This document shows, in pieces, positions 24,020-37,339 of a stretch of DNA of 64,000 bases (positions within the stretch are counted from its first letter, which is position 1; each line of letters opens with the position of its first letter). The notes under the pieces were generated by a model. That model was not told the DNA's origin and made no database searches. It saw only the letters and a list, made by a program, of their open reading frames with translations. The translations under genes were made by a program, and so were the position numbers. This DNA is from Rotaria sordida (lineage: Eukaryota > Rotifera > Eurotatoria > Philodinida > Philodinidae), in contig CAJNOL010000996.1 of NCBI GenBank assembly GCA_905250125.1, positions 1-64,000 on the forward strand, given 5' to 3'.

Positions 24020-24530
24020 CACTGTCTGATTGGCCCAAAAATGGACCAATCGGATTTCAGGAGGCCTTTTCTTTCTTATTATCAGGATAAGTGCTAGTCA
24101 TGTTCGGGCCAATCATAGGGTTATCGAGGATGCCCTATCGATTGATGGGTATATGTGAGGGTCTGCACCCGTCCCAACACCGAGAAATAGAATCCTGCTA
24201 TTTGATTGGTCCAAAAATGGACCAATCAGATTTCAGTGAGCGTTTTTTTTCTTATTATCAGGACAAGTGCTAGTCATGTTCGGGCCAATCATAGGGTTAT
24301 CAATGATGCTCTATCGATTGATGGGTATATGTGAGGGTCCCCACCCGTCCCATCATCGAGAAATAGGATTCTGTCATTTGATTCGTCCAAAAATAGACCA
24401 ATCAGATTTCAGGAGGTCTTTTTCCTCTTATTGTAAGGACAACACATAGCCATATTCGGGCCAATCATAGGGTTATCGAGGATGCTCTATCGATCGATGG
24501 ATATATGTAGGGGTCCCCGCATTACTCTTC
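24020..24530. repeat. 176-bp minisatellite, about three units
   Basis: The word GTTCGGGCCAATCATAGGG or its near copy recurs at exact 176-bp spacing (about 24101, 24277 and 24453). Units contain paired CCAAAAATGGACCAATC words. Two chance open frames with near-identical proteins (24091-24273 and 24267-24449) arise from it. It lies near the 5' end of the Helentron-like element and may serve as a replication or regulatory block. Confidence 0.9.
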
Positions 24531-24540
24531 ATTGAGATAC

Positions 24541-25040
24541 TGAAGTCAGATTCTCAAAATTTTGAAATGAGTTTCCTGGGTCAAGGAAAGAGTTTTTTGA
24601 GAAAATAATGATATTTTATAAAGGTTGACGAAAGTAAATCGAGGTCGGGGAATCCGAATCTGAAGTCAGATTTTCAAAATTTTGAATTGAGTTTTTAGGG
24701 TCCAGGGAAGGGTTTTTTGAGAAAATAACGATATTTTATAAAGGTTAACGAAAGTAAACCGAGGTCGAGGAATCCGAATCTGAAGTCAGATTTTCAAAAT
24801 TTTGAATTGGGTTTTTAGGGCCTAGGAGAGGGTTTTTTGAGAAAATAACGATATTTTATAAAGGTTGACGAAAGTAAATCGAGGTCGGAAAATCTGAATC
24901 TGAAGTCAGATTTTTAAAATTTTGAAATGAATTTCTAGGGTCAAGGAAAGGGTTTTTTAAGCAAATAATGAAATTTTATAAAGGTTGGCGAAAGTAAATT
25001 GGGGTTGGGAAATTCGAACCTGAAGTCAGCTATTCAGAAA
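24541..25040. repeat. 120-bp minisatellite, four units plus a partial fifth
   Basis: TGAAGTCAG starts at 24541, 24661, 24781, 24901 and 25021, an exact 120-bp period. Each unit runs through TTTTGAGAAAATAA(C/T)GA and TTTTATAAAGGTTGACG to GAATC. Divergence between units is low. It directly follows the 176-bp array within the Helentron-like element. Confidence 0.93.
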
Positions 25041-26334
25041 ATCAAATATTTATTTCCATGAAAAGATCATACCTTTACTCTCTGAGCTGTTATCTAAGGT
25101 AAAAGCAAATTTTTTTGAGAAAAAGGCATTTGGAAAAAGGGAAATTCGGAATATGGAAAATCGCTCTGTATATCTGGAGTCTGCTTTTGCTGTCTAGTTG
25201 CGATAGTCTCTTCAGATTATTGGTATAGACACGAATCGGAGCGTGACCTAATGGGATGAGTGTTTTAGTAAGTCGTCATGCGATGAGATACTGTTTACAC
25301 ACCTCCGGCAGTTAGTCTAATTTGAGCGACATTGAGGGATTCCTCTTTATTCATAGTGGTTTCTGTGTTAAATGGCTTTTTTGAGTGCACTCTTCTTAAG
25401 TCGAGAAAAGTAGCATAAAAATAATCTTGTAAGTGAAGTTCCAGCTTGTGGAATACATGCAAAATAACCAATGATTGTTTTAATGTATTTTAATAATGCA
25501 GCAAGGGACTATCAGCAAGCCTTAAGAGAAGTGCTGGTGAGTCACTGGTCGCTAAAATCGCAAACGTATTCTACTGTCGTTTAACAAAAGATCTAGGTGA
25601 AACCTACATTTATCAAGAATGACCAATTAAGATTCTCCAAAGCAGCAGCCCTAATACAATTCTAACGTATTGGCTAAACAATTATGTTGAAGAAATGAGG
25701 AATAAATACTAGGAAAGTATTGGTTCGGAGCAACTTATTTGGAGCCATCGCGTTATAAATCCAAAAGCTTTTTTTAAGTAAGAGCAGCCTAGCATTTGAC
25801 AGGGTTTAAGTGAACAGAATTATCTAATGGTGAACAATATCACAGGAGACAGTAGCTAGCTACGAGTAACGCCCCAAATGGATGTCGACAAGTAACTAGC
25901 TGGTGCACTGGAAAGTTACCTTATGAAGGATGTTACATTGTAAGAATTCAACGAGAAAATGTTAACGGTTTAGATCTGATAGGTTTCAGTAGGGACTTAA
26001 AATGATAAAAGAAGATAAATGTTTTCGTATGTATTATAAGTAAGACCAGTTTTTCTGTAAGAACAGAATATAGGGACACTTTATAGATGGAAAACATCAT
26101 TAAAACAATTCAAATCGTTCTATCGAAAACGAACTTGAATGGAAAAAATGAGTTTTCCTGTTCGTATATATTCTTGTAATATATTTTGATATCTCGGTTA
26201 TTTAGGAGCATTATCGGTCCATTGTTTTTATTTTTAGAACTGAAACTTTTAAATGTTCGTCAGATAAAAAGGAGTGCGAGTGAATATTAAGTTTTGCTCT
26301 TATTCGAATATTGCTTTCTGATTTTATATTGTAG
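25041..26334. other. Internal Helentron region between minisatellites and helicase gene
   Basis: No clear coding sequence; the stretch is less AT-biased than host DNA. It probably holds the element's promoter and possibly decayed N-terminal exons (the HUH nuclease part of Rep was not found anywhere in the window). Confidence 0.4.
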
Positions 26335-29300
26335 TTACAAGAACATTCAATACTCCACCAAGATTATCACAAGATAATATCTATGCGGCTTTACGTACTA
26401 TTGATTTAACAGGTCTAGCCGAAAATATAAATAAATCTCCTGCTTGGTCGACACCAATCAAGCAACAACTTTCTCCATCAATTCCTTATGCTTCTCCATT
26501 ATTGAATAAATCGTTACAGACACCAACACATGATCGACCAACATCTAGTAAGAAATAGAAGTAATAAAAAAGATAAAGTATAGATCATATTTTAGTTATG
26601 AATGTTTTACACAATCAATCAAACATAAATCCAGCTTGCTTACCTACTCCAAATCCATCATCGCCTAATTTTGCAGCACGCTTTCGTGCAGATGTGGTAC
26701 AACTTGTGGAAACAGACAACAAGCACAAGCATAGTTTCACATGTTACAAGTATTCTAATCCTAAACAAGGTGACAAGAAGGATTGTCGATTGAATATGCC
26801 ACGCAAATTAGTACCAGTCTCGACAATTGATCCTGATACTGGCCATATTTCTATGCGACGATCGGATCCATGGATTAACAATTTTAATGAATACATTATT
26901 GCGGCTTGTCGGTCCAACATGGATATTAAGTTTATTTGGAGTGGTAGTGATGCAAAGGCTCTTGTTTATTATATTACCGATTATGTCACAAAGATGAGTC
27001 TCTCTTTTCATGATACATTTGCTCTTGTACAAAAAAGCATAACATCGTTCCAAAGTTTATTGCAACAGACAAGCAAAGAAAGTGCAATCGAGAAGTCACG
27101 TAAACTCGTTTTACGCTGCTACAATACACTTGCTTCTCAACAAGAGCTATCTGGAGTTCAGGTGGCTTCTTATCTCATGAATTGGAATGATCATTACACA
27201 ACACACAAATTCCAAGGTCTCTTTTTAATTCAAACTGAACGGTTTTTACAAGCTCAGTTAAATGAAATATGTGCCAAACAAAAAATGGAACTTGCAGCGC
27301 ACGGTGAGTACATTGATATCTGATTTCATGTTTTAAAAATGTTTATACTTGATTAAGCTGTAATATAAAGGCGTTTGTGAGAAAAGTCGGAAGAGTAGAC
27401 GAATAATCGTACGTAGTCATTAAGGATACAAAATAAGTAAACTATTTCATCAGAAATTTACCTTCGAATTGAATTATAGATTGTTTTATTTGTCAAAAAG
27501 TATATTAAATCGAAACTAATGTATTGTTTGCATATGTAGATATAATCGACGATGATGTCTATAATGATGACGAGGCTATTGACAACGAAAACAACGACGA
27601 AGAACATTTTCAGATTCAATTGGCTGAAAACGACAAAAAATACGTACTCGTTAATACAAGAATTGATTACCAATATCGTTCCGACATTCTCAATGATATG
27701 TGTTTATATAATTTTGTCAGTGCATTATATAAGAAAAAAATGAATGCAACAGATCTGAAATATTTATCCAAGACTGTCGCACCAGTGGAAGAAGACATTA
27801 GCGGAAAAGGTCGACCACCTAATGAACGCTTTCCTTTTCAAAAACAACATCCACAGGCATCAACACATCTGATGATGAAGTACAGTGAACCTCATGTACC
27901 TATTCTTTACGGTCCACAAATTCCTCGACGAGATCGTGATGACACTCGAGAACGATACAGTCGGGCTCTTCTCACGCTCTTCGTGCCCTGGCGCACAGTT
28001 ACTGATGTCTATGGTGCCAATCAAACATGGGAAGATGCCTTCAACTCTCGGCAACATCTTATTTCTGTACATTCGTGGAAGATCATAGAAAATATCCAAC
28101 TTTTGCACGAATGCAAAAAGGACCGTGATGCACATTTACTTCAAGTTATTGCTGAAGCTCAAGTCGACAATGATGCAATCGAGCCTGTACTTTTGCCAGC
28201 GAATCATGATGTTCATGGTGAATACGACATGAACGACAGTGATGACTTGCTTGAACTATTAGGCATTTTAGATGAATATACAACTGCTGCAGTCAATACT
28301 ACAAGAAAAACAACAGAAAATAAATATATTGAAGAAACTATCGAAGCAGTCGAGAAAGTTGAATGATTTAATCATACGAACAGTAAGTATTATTTTTACG
28401 TTAGTAACAAGTTTGAAAACAATGATAAAAAATTTATTGTAGTGCATTACCAATCTTCTTCAGATATATCAATTGATCGTACTAATCGACAACTTATACC
28501 GTTCCTTTGTGCAACACCTCATCTTGTTCAACTCAATACAAAATGGCAAGAACAGCTGAAGATCGAGAAAGAACGAGTCAGACGAAGCTTAATTACAGGC
28601 AACTATGACAAAGATGATGATACATTGGATTTATTTGCTGCAAGAGATGCCGTTGTAACAGTGATGAATCCAAATAATTATAGTGCAAACAATTTTGAAA
28701 ACTATGGTTCAGTTCTTCCAGTGCTCAAAGTCATAAATAACTTTCCTACTCAGACAAGTATTATTAATGAATTTACATTAAACAGAGAACAACGAGCTGC
28801 ATTTATGATCATAACAAGTCATCTTGATGGTGACACGCGATGTCACATAGGTATTTTTTACAATACAGATCATCACAAATCGAAATATATAATTTTTTTA
28901 GGTGACAATAATGGTCAACTCATAATGTGTATACCTGGTTGTGGTGGAACAGGCAAATCGCAACTTATTCGTGCTCTTACCAAATACTTTCTCGTTACAA
29001 AAAGAATGCAAATGATGAGAAAGCTTGCACCGACTGGAATTGCTGCTGCTGAAATAGATGGAATGACAATTCATTCATTTTTGGGCGAACAACGCAATTC
29101 AAGAAAGCCACGAACTATTAAACCAGGCGACTCAAAGCTTGAAAAAGAATGGAGACCAGTCGAATATCTTTTAATTGATGAGATGAGTATGGTTGGTTTA
29201 ACTCTACTAGCAAAACTCAACCGAATTATTTCTACTGCAAAACATGTCGATCCTCAAGTTCCATTCGGTGGTGTAAACGTTATCTTCTTTGGTGATTATT

Positions 29301-30492
29301 TACAATATCGACCTGTATTTGATGCACCATTACACACCCATTTCACATTGTCATCTAAAAGTAAATCGTGCAAGTTACCTACAGAAAAAGAAATTCAACA
29401 GCGTGTTGCACGATCTTTAATACTTCAAATTAACTGTGTGGTAAAACTTACGCAACAGATGCGAACAGAAGATTCACGGTACCTTCAGCTACTCGAACGT
29501 CTTCGTCATGGACAATGTAATTATGACGACTATGAATTATTGCTGACACGAGTGGTTGGGCAACCATCAGTAGACTCTCTCTGTGATACGCCATGGAATA
29601 AAGTAAGTTTTCTTTTCCTTTTGACACAAACGTGTATATTTGTCTCGATTAGGCTCCGATCCTTGTGTTCCGAAATGAAGTACGAACACAATTGAACAAC
29701 AAGGCAGCAATTCACAATGCAGCTCAATTAGGTCGCGTCTCGATCGTATGCGTCGCTCAAGACACTTGTAATGGCAAATCAATTGAAGATCCTATACTTA
29801 TAAGAAAATTGTTGGAATTATCTGATAGCAAGACAGAGCATTTACCTGGTTTATTACCTTTTGTTCCTGGAATGCCTGTTATTTTAACACAAAACATTGC
29901 TATTGAACTTGGTCTTATTAATGGTATAAATGGAATCTTTCGTCAATTAGTCTATCAGTCAGATTCTGTATCAGCAGATGTTTTATCGGAAATATTTCCA
30001 AAAAATACACAATACATTCATCGGCCATTATATGCATTAATAGAAATTGCTAAATCAAAAGTTGATTCCAATCTTGAAGTACTTCAACCAAAACTTATCC
30101 CAATACCAGTAATGGAACAAACATTTCGGGTAGACATTTTTGATATTATTCCAAAAGACAAGAAACCAAAATCAAATCGAAAAGCAATTTTATCGATTAA
30201 ACGTCGAGCATTACCATTGGTGCCTGCTTATTGCATTACGACACATAAAAGTCAAGGTCAAACATTGAATAAAGTTGTGATCGATCTTAAATTACCAAAT
30301 GAAACTGAAGATATTGCCGCAGTTTATGTACCATTATCTCGTGTAAAACGTTTGGCCGATCTAATCATCTTACGGCAATTTGATTACAAGGTGTTACTAA
30401 TTAAACCAAGCAAATCTCAAGTCACCGAAATGGAAAGACTGGATCAACTGTATTTAGAAACTCAAAAATGTTTTTCTCATTGGTTTCAATGA
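26335..30492 (+). pseudogene. Helitron-type Rep/Pif1-like helicase, six exons, one in-frame stop
   Basis: Exons by splice sites and frame: 26335-26547, 26596-27303, 27540-28382, 28443-28850, 28902-29602 and 29653-30492, about 1236 residues. Early exons carry the Helitron-like segment MRRSDPWINNFNEYIIAACR and ALVYYITDYVTKMSL, which corresponds to the Rep tyrosine region. Exon 5 has the superfamily 1B motifs: Walker A GCGGTGKS, LAPTGIAAAEIDGMTIHSFL, Walker B LLIDEMSMV and FGDYLQYRPV. Exon 6 has CITTHKSQGQTLNKVVIDL and VPLSRVKRL. Pif1-type helicase unwinds DNA for rolling-circle transposition. A TGA at 28364-28366 lies in frame 16 nt before the exon 3 donor. The N-terminal HUH motif is missing. 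The 51-bp intron at 28851-28901 has no stop and is read through in an uncorrected translation. Confidence 0.85.
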
Positions 30493-31350
30493 TTTTTTTT
30501 GTATTGCAAGGAAACTGTTTTTTTTTTGTATCTGTTATTGCTGTAAATACTCTTCTTAGGTGCTTTTTCTGTGTCATATGCATTTAAATATTGTTTTTCT
30601 TCTATATTAATGTTGTGCATAGTTTAGCGTTGTTTTTTTTTGTTATGGTTGTAGTTCGATATGATATTTATTAGATATAGATATCTCTTTTTCTGTTTGC
30701 TATAGTTGTAAATGTAAACAAAATAGATTTATATCGTGTAGTTGCTTATAGAACTTTAAATGTCATTAATCTCGATTGTTTAATAGTGCATAAATTTGAC
30801 AAAAAAGGCATTCATTTAAGGTTCAGCGATGATTGCTATCACACTCACTCATTTTATGTAAGATATACAAATATTCTGATTGATCTGTATGGTTGATAAG
30901 TTGATCATATATATGAGTGATAACTAGTAATTGAAAGCAATATGTCTGATATTGTTGCCAGTGCATGAAATAGTAGACTACTATTAATGTCGCGAAAAGA
31001 CGTAATAATATGATGCAGATGAGTGTACCTATTATTTATTTTCTTGATAAATTTTCATTAAAAGATTAATCTTTGCTTATATTATCAGCCACGGAACAAG
31101 TAAATGCATTTCTCTAAGTATTATACTACATCAGAGAGAATTTCACGGCACTATTTCTGGAAACACTTAGCTCTATAAGCAGTCGAGAAAACTGGCAATT
31201 TTAATTCTGAGAATAATTAAAATTCTAAGTTAACTATTCTATTACAGATCAGGATCATAATATTATAATACGTATACTCAGTTACATCTGATGCCTACCA
31301 TAAGTTACCTCAGAGAAATGAAATAAAATGATATGTAAATAAATTTGACT
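30493..31350. other. 3' non-coding part of the Helentron-like element
   Basis: Follows the helicase stop codon; T-rich then AT-rich with no open frame of note. It leads to the second inverted repeat and terminal hairpin at 31351-31382. Confidence 0.45.
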
Positions 31351-31399
31351 CTTCAGTCGAGGGCTAAGCGAGTCGAAGCGACGAGCGTTACTTGTGAGA

Positions 31400-32290
31400 T
31401 TATCATCAATATTACTTGAGAAATGGCACGAATATATTTCAAAGTACCTTAAAAACTTCAATCAATGTCAAGAGTACGATTCAATTTCGAGTCGAAAAAA
31501 TTTGAACCCAATGACTTCAATCCTTATAGATATGTCAAAAAATATATTTCCCTCAAAAAATCATTTTGACTATAACAAATTCTTAACCTCCAATATTATC
31601 ATTAAGTACATAACAAAATCTGTCGAAATAACAAATATAACATGCTGAATAAGCTTTTTTTTTGGCATACTTCTGAAGATAACTAATATTATATTTTTGG
31701 ATGAATATATTAGTTATTCAATAACTGTGAAATATACATAGATCAACTACTGAACTACTCTTTGAGGACATTTTGTGTATGCATGGCATGTATTCCTCTA
31801 ATGTTGTCTTAACTAATTACAATCACTATACCTTGTAGTTAATATAAAGTATTACAAATAATAAAAAGATGGAAATGTTTGCTCTTACCATTGAAGAGAA
31901 CGAAGATTTGTACTGAATGTGTTTGACATTCTAATGATGCTTTTTAAGAATCGTATTTCGACTACAAAAGTCAGAAGAACTAAAACAAAAAACTTGATTT
32001 TTATAGGAATGTTAGATGATCATATGATCTACTAGATGAAATAAAAAGAAAGTCTGTTTTTTTTGTTGTTGTTCTAGTTTTTATATCAGTAGAGACATTG
32101 TCAGACTAGATCATAACAGCAGTTTAGGTCCAAAACTATTGAATACTGATTGTGTTGGAAATTTTTATTTATCTATCAAAAAATAGTCAGCGTATCGTCA
32201 GAGAAAATGTTTATCTCAGACAAAAGACAATAAGAGTCTCGATTTAAAAAGTCAGATGAGTCAATTGACGACTAAATATGGTTTCCTTTT
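31400..32290. other. AT-rich stretch, no gene seen
   Basis: The 84-codon frame at 31394-31648 lacks known motifs and begins at the end of the Helentron-like element. Confidence 0.4.
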
Positions 32291-32299
32291 TTTTTCATT

Positions 32300-35200
32300 A
32301 CTTAATTGAAGACATTGGCTTAAAATTTCTCCATTTGGCATATTTATCTCTTGTTCAAGTTCGGCAAAACTCAAACTATTCGCAAGAATAAATAAATCGG
32401 TTAAACTCATAACATGTTTTAATATTTAAAGTGCATTCAATTGTGATAAACCTTCCATATTTTCTAATATTTCAATTTCATGCTAAAGAAAAACAGAACA
32501 AACTTCAAATTAAAAAAAGAAACAAATTTCAACGACGATTTACTGATGCAGATATTGCATTGGCAAGTAATGGCAAAAGACGATCACATGGATTACATAA
32601 AACATTACTCTTTTTAGATATAATATGTAGAACATTAATACAAAAGATTTGATTTGTCTGAGTTATTAATTGCATCAATAATTGATTTGATTGTATCAGT
32701 AGAAACCAAAAAAATAATTGATTAATTTTATTCAAAATTGAAAACATCCAATATTCATGCGTCAATATCAGTTTCGATTGAATCGAATACACTGTGTAAA
32801 AGATGAATATATATTGAAGAATATTTAAATTCAGATATGATAAATAGTAGGAATTGAATAGTTGACGATTCGAGATGAATTCTTTGTCGAGAAAAAGAAA
32901 ATTATTTTCTAATTATAATAGATCCGTGAGATTTCTATTACAAACTTTCTTTTCTTATTTTTATACTCTATTTAAACATATCATTGTCAAAAACTTTCTT
33001 TCACATAATCTATGGCATTTTTCAGAAATCAACTTACTATATTTATCGTTAGATATTTCGATAAGGTGTCAAATTGTATCAAAATAAGATACAATTTTCA
33101 GCTTTTTTTTTGTTTATAGATTAAGCAAGATTAAAAAGAAAAGCTATAATTATATTCGACTTCTTCATGAAAAATCGTATCGCACATAGATACCAATCAC
33201 AGCTAGAAATTCACTAAGAATCTGTTTGTTGATCTTGTAGACATTTAAATTCATAGAAAATTCATGTGATTTTAGAATTTTTATAAAAATAAGGATGCCC
33301 CAGCATGTCACCACTATTGCCATGAACATCTCTGCTATCTCACACTATGTCAAGGAATTCAAATTTTTGGGAAGATTAGAGATCTAAGATAGCTTTGTAC
33401 TATTACAGGTAATTGATGAGAAGTCATGGCATGTATGAGTTTTATCTATTCTTTTTTTTATAACTGAAGTCAAGTTTAGGATGTTTTAGTGATGAAATCT
33501 ATTAGAAATAATTTGTCGAAATTGTGCAAAAAAGAAACGATTTTGGTTTTTCACTGCTTCGAATATATTCAATCTATTGTAAGGTTTTTTTTATCAAAAT
33601 TCTTAGAATTAGTCATAAAACAAACCTGAACTGTAGTTTGTAATTTGGATCAAACGATTCGGAAACTATCCAATGAGTTGATATGGTGTCGAGTATTTCT
33701 ACAGTTGTTTAAGTATATCTTGGAATGTATAGAGGATCATGGAGCTACTCTATAATTCGAGTCTTTCCGAACATCACTAAATTCTCTTTCAGATATGTCT
33801 AGCTCTTCACTTTTTCGATAATTTATTTCATTGTTTACATACCTACCATAGTCATTCATGAATTTTTTTCTTTTCTTTTACTTTTAATCTTTTTTATTAA
33901 ACAACTGAAAATGACTGTATAAATATAACAATATCAATACTCTATTATTAGATCGATATTGTTGCATCTTTAAATGGGTACACTCCCGATCAAACTCGAT
34001 GTCACAGCTGAAGTATTTTATTTTGGTCATAAGACGGACAGAATACATATTTTCTAGTATAGTAATAATACAACTATCCGCAAAGCAAAAGATACAAGGT
34101 TAGTTTTCGTGCTCGAACGAACATTCGGGTTTGGTGCATGCCTACTTAGAATGAAACCTGTACAAATAAATGCTGAAAATTGTATCTTATTTTTGTACAA
34201 TGTAATTTTCAACTTCATAAAAATATCCAACAATAAACACGGTGACTTATTCTTGAAAAAAGAATCTGAATTATACGAACAAAGGTTTTTTACGATGATA
34301 CATCTAACTATAATATTAAACTAATAAAAACAAAACCTTTTTCAGTAAAGTGTTAAAAACTCTTTGGTTCGCTCATTATAATTTTCTTAACTTCCTAGTT
34401 GATGTTTTTGGATCACTCGTCGTTGATATTGGCTAAACAATTTATATATCAACAAACAATATTTTCTAAACAAAAACAAAAAAACAACATTTATTACGTT
34501 TTTATTATCATCTTTCATATTTCCAACAATTTAATTAATTTTATGATAATTATTTTCTTTTATTATCTAAGAAATAAAAATAGAAATTACATATAAAAGC
34601 ACTCTTCTTCATTTCACTGATACATTTTAAATTAAAAATATATCAATTCAAACTCTCAATCTACTAAATTCGAATTTAATAGCATAATGTAATAAAATTC
34701 TTAATAATTCTAAAACTCTATAAGTTACTTGAATTTGTTGATAAATAGAAGCAAGATCAAGCAAATAATTTTGTCAAACAGATATTTGTAAAATAATTCT
34801 TAAGAAAGATAATTAATAAATAAATTTAATGGTTGTCGTTTTTTTTTTTACCTTCGATTTTCTAGAGTTGCAGATGAAAATAAAATCATATGAACAAGAA
34901 AACGAGATTATTCTATTATATAAATAAATATTATCTGATGAATTTCGAAATAATGTTGTCATTGTTTTGATCATTGGTAAACTATCATATGTATATTCTA
35001 ACAGTTCAAATATATTTTCTTATCTCAATTTTCAATTTTTCAATCACCAGTTATTTGCGCACTGCATCTTTCTACAAATGATTTACTTACTTTTTCTACA
35101 ATTATCTATCGAAAGAAAAACAACGAATAGCATGAGATAATCATTTATTCAATTTCACTTCGAATAAAATATTATAAATAAATATGATAAAGCCATTTGA

Positions 35201-37335
35201 ATGAAGTAAAATTCGATCTACTAATAATGCAACAAGATTATGTGGTTGCATAGCATCTGTTTTTCGTCTAAATCTTCAATTGAAAATATCATATTTATGA
35301 TAAAATAATTTTTTTTTTTATACTTAATTGTACTTTGTTGAAGACAAAAAAACCAATAAAATAATTTTAAAACTTGTAAACGAGTTGGTTCCTTACTACT
35401 CGCTAATTATTTCAAAAATATTCTAAAGAAAAACAAAACAAACAAGATTGAATTAGAATTATATTCGATAAAAATAAAACGATTAACATTATTTTGTGGA
35501 ATTAAAATATGAAACACAATGAGGCTACTGTAATATATTTCATTTTCATCTATATAACTGTCACGGTCTGTGATGGATCATTGTGAAGATGTTGATCACA
35601 GTTTTTGATGATGGAATCTATTCCTAACATACTTATATAACGGTCTTTGAAGGTGTGTTAGTCTTGATCTGTGATATTTTCATAGTAGAGTCAATCACAG
35701 TCTCAACAGAATGGAGTGTTGCAGTTCAACGTTTTTGTTGATCCAGATCTGATAAAATTTAAATTTTTGATCTGGAGTCTGAAAGATTCTGTAGCTCCCT
35801 AGAAGAAAGCCTAGTGAACAGACAGTGGAAGATAAACGACCAAAAAAAATTTTCTAGTATCTTCGATGGATTTTTTTGTGAGCAAAGCTTTTTTGATAAA
35901 AAACTAAATATTTATTTTGAAGTGTGCTCAATGTGTTATCATATAATATCCTATTGAACTTTTTTCTACGTCGTGCTAATGAGATAATCAGAAGTTAACC
36001 GAAAAAATTCTGTCATCTGTCTGTCCACTATGGGAACGAGATCTAAGTTTCTACTCTCCTACATCAATATTTCTTTAACATCGTGATTTAAAAAATAGTG
36101 AACTTCAACATGTCAAGAGTGTACGAGAAATCTTCAAAACTGCACGAATAACAAATCTAACTTCATACATAACAAATAGCTTATTGACTGCTAACAGACA
36201 AAGCCAGACATATACTAGCTGGTTAAAAAAAAACATTTCGTCTTCGACTAATGCCTCGTATAGGATCCTCTACTGCAAACAGTATCGAAAGTCCGATATT
36301 GTTTATGACTATCACTAGTTGTAACTCTGATAGAAGATCGGTTTGACTCCGAGTTCTTCCGCTTCGAACTCTATTCTTGATACTCAACAGAGTTTGTTTT
36401 ATTTTGCATGCACTTGATCGTTGTTTCAGAATCAGCTTTCAATATATTTCAAACAATCTTGATGATGACTTCTGAAGAATCAAATTGTAATTTACACTTT
36501 TCTTAGAGTAGCACTTGTTGACTCGAATCAATCTGATTGACTCCAATCTTGATTCTCTATGATTGCGCGAGCAGTTATGATAACTATTGGGATTTTTTGT
36601 ATTCCATCCTGCTTCCAAAGTGTCTTATTCTTGATTAGTATCTGATGCCTTCTATTTCTTTTAGTATTCTCTGTTAACGAAAAGAATTTCAAAAGTTTCA
36701 AACGATTGAAGTCTATGTCATTTTCTTTATCGATTTTATCTCAACCTTAGTCGATAATTGAATGCCATTACCATTCTATTGAGATATTCTGACATAAGAT
36801 TCAACACCATATCCAATACATTAATTAGATTTACAATCTAAGACAAAAATCGAAATTTTTTTTTTTCTTATAATTCAAAGATTATTCTTACTTCATATGT
36901 ATAATGAAGATAATTAAAATTAGGTATAGCTTGAAGTTCTTCTTCTTCTTCTTCATTGTATACGTGGACTACTAATAATAAGTTGTTCCATATATAATAA
37001 CATATAATGTCTTATTTCAATAATTTCTTCACGTGTTGGTCGATTTTCATCGAGAGATTTTTCTTGATAATTACTTCGATGAGTTGAATCAACAATCGAA
37101 TAACAAAATATTTTAATATAAATTATGTTTGAATAATATCACTAATTAGTTGATTAGAATCAGAGATTTCATTATAAGTTACAAATTTAGCTGCTAACAT
37201 ATGTATATACGTAAATGCATTTGAATCTAAAATATAAAAAAGAAGCAAGAATTTGTTTAAATTTAAATGCATATATATATATATATATATATCACTAGAA
37301 CAATAAATCCAAATAGATGGATTAAAAAAATATAT
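32300..37335 (-). pseudogene. Decayed neurobeachin/LRBA-family (BEACH) gene, central part
   Basis: Six pieces run in correct N-to-C order along the minus strand: NPSIWIY (near 37320); SLDENRPTREEIIEIRHYML then EEEEELQAIPNFNYLHYTYE (37070-36900); LVALLVDRILLHSNGF and YNILFE (35245-35170); MTTLFRNSSDN (near 34960); ASIYQQIQVTYRVLELLRIL then LHYAIKFEF (34765-34690); NVLHIISK through RLLPLLANAISAS (32650-32540); and ILKHVMSLTDLFILANSLSF then AELEQEINMPNGEIL (32440-32310). These match the concanavalin-like/armadillo and DUF4704/DUF1088 regions of neurobeachin and LRBA, large membrane-trafficking scaffolds. Stops lie at a conserved Trp (RV-stop-IDI, near 34665) and a probable Gln (NAL-stop-ILK, near 32430), and there is a frameshift before EEEEE. 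The PH-BEACH-WD40 part is absent. Confidence 0.8.
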
Positions 37336-37339
37336 GAAC

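Larger units (their letters stand above)
23851..31391 (+). mobile_element. 7.5-kb Helentron/Helitron2-like rolling-circle element
   Basis: The left end CCCTCGACTGAAG (23851-23863) recurs as its exact reverse complement CTTCAGTCGAGGG at 31351-31363, just before a small hairpin (GTCG-AAG-CGAC, 31372-31382). Between them lie a 176-bp minisatellite, a 120-bp minisatellite, and an intron-containing Rep/Pif1 helicase gene. Short asymmetric terminal inverted repeats, minisatellites near the 5' end and a hairpin after the second inverted repeat are the known layout of Helentron/Helitron2 elements, unlike classical Helitrons that end in CTRR. Exact termini and the insertion site (between T residues in known members) are inferred. 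The helicase frame has one stop, so autonomy is doubtful. Confidence 0.7.

Noticed and set aside
24091..24449. Two adjacent open frames encoding near-identical 60-residue proteins
   Set aside because: They are copies of the same 176-bp minisatellite unit, so the similarity reflects the DNA repeat and not a gene pair.
23851..31391. Classical Helitron with TC start and CTRR end
   Set aside because: No CTAG-type end with preceding hairpin was found; the short inverted ends and minisatellites fit the Helentron/Helitron2 layout better.
34940..34965. CTGATGA followed by CGAAA, a possible third hammerhead
   Set aside because: Only a few bases separate the two core boxes and no stem II can form; stems I and III are also absent.
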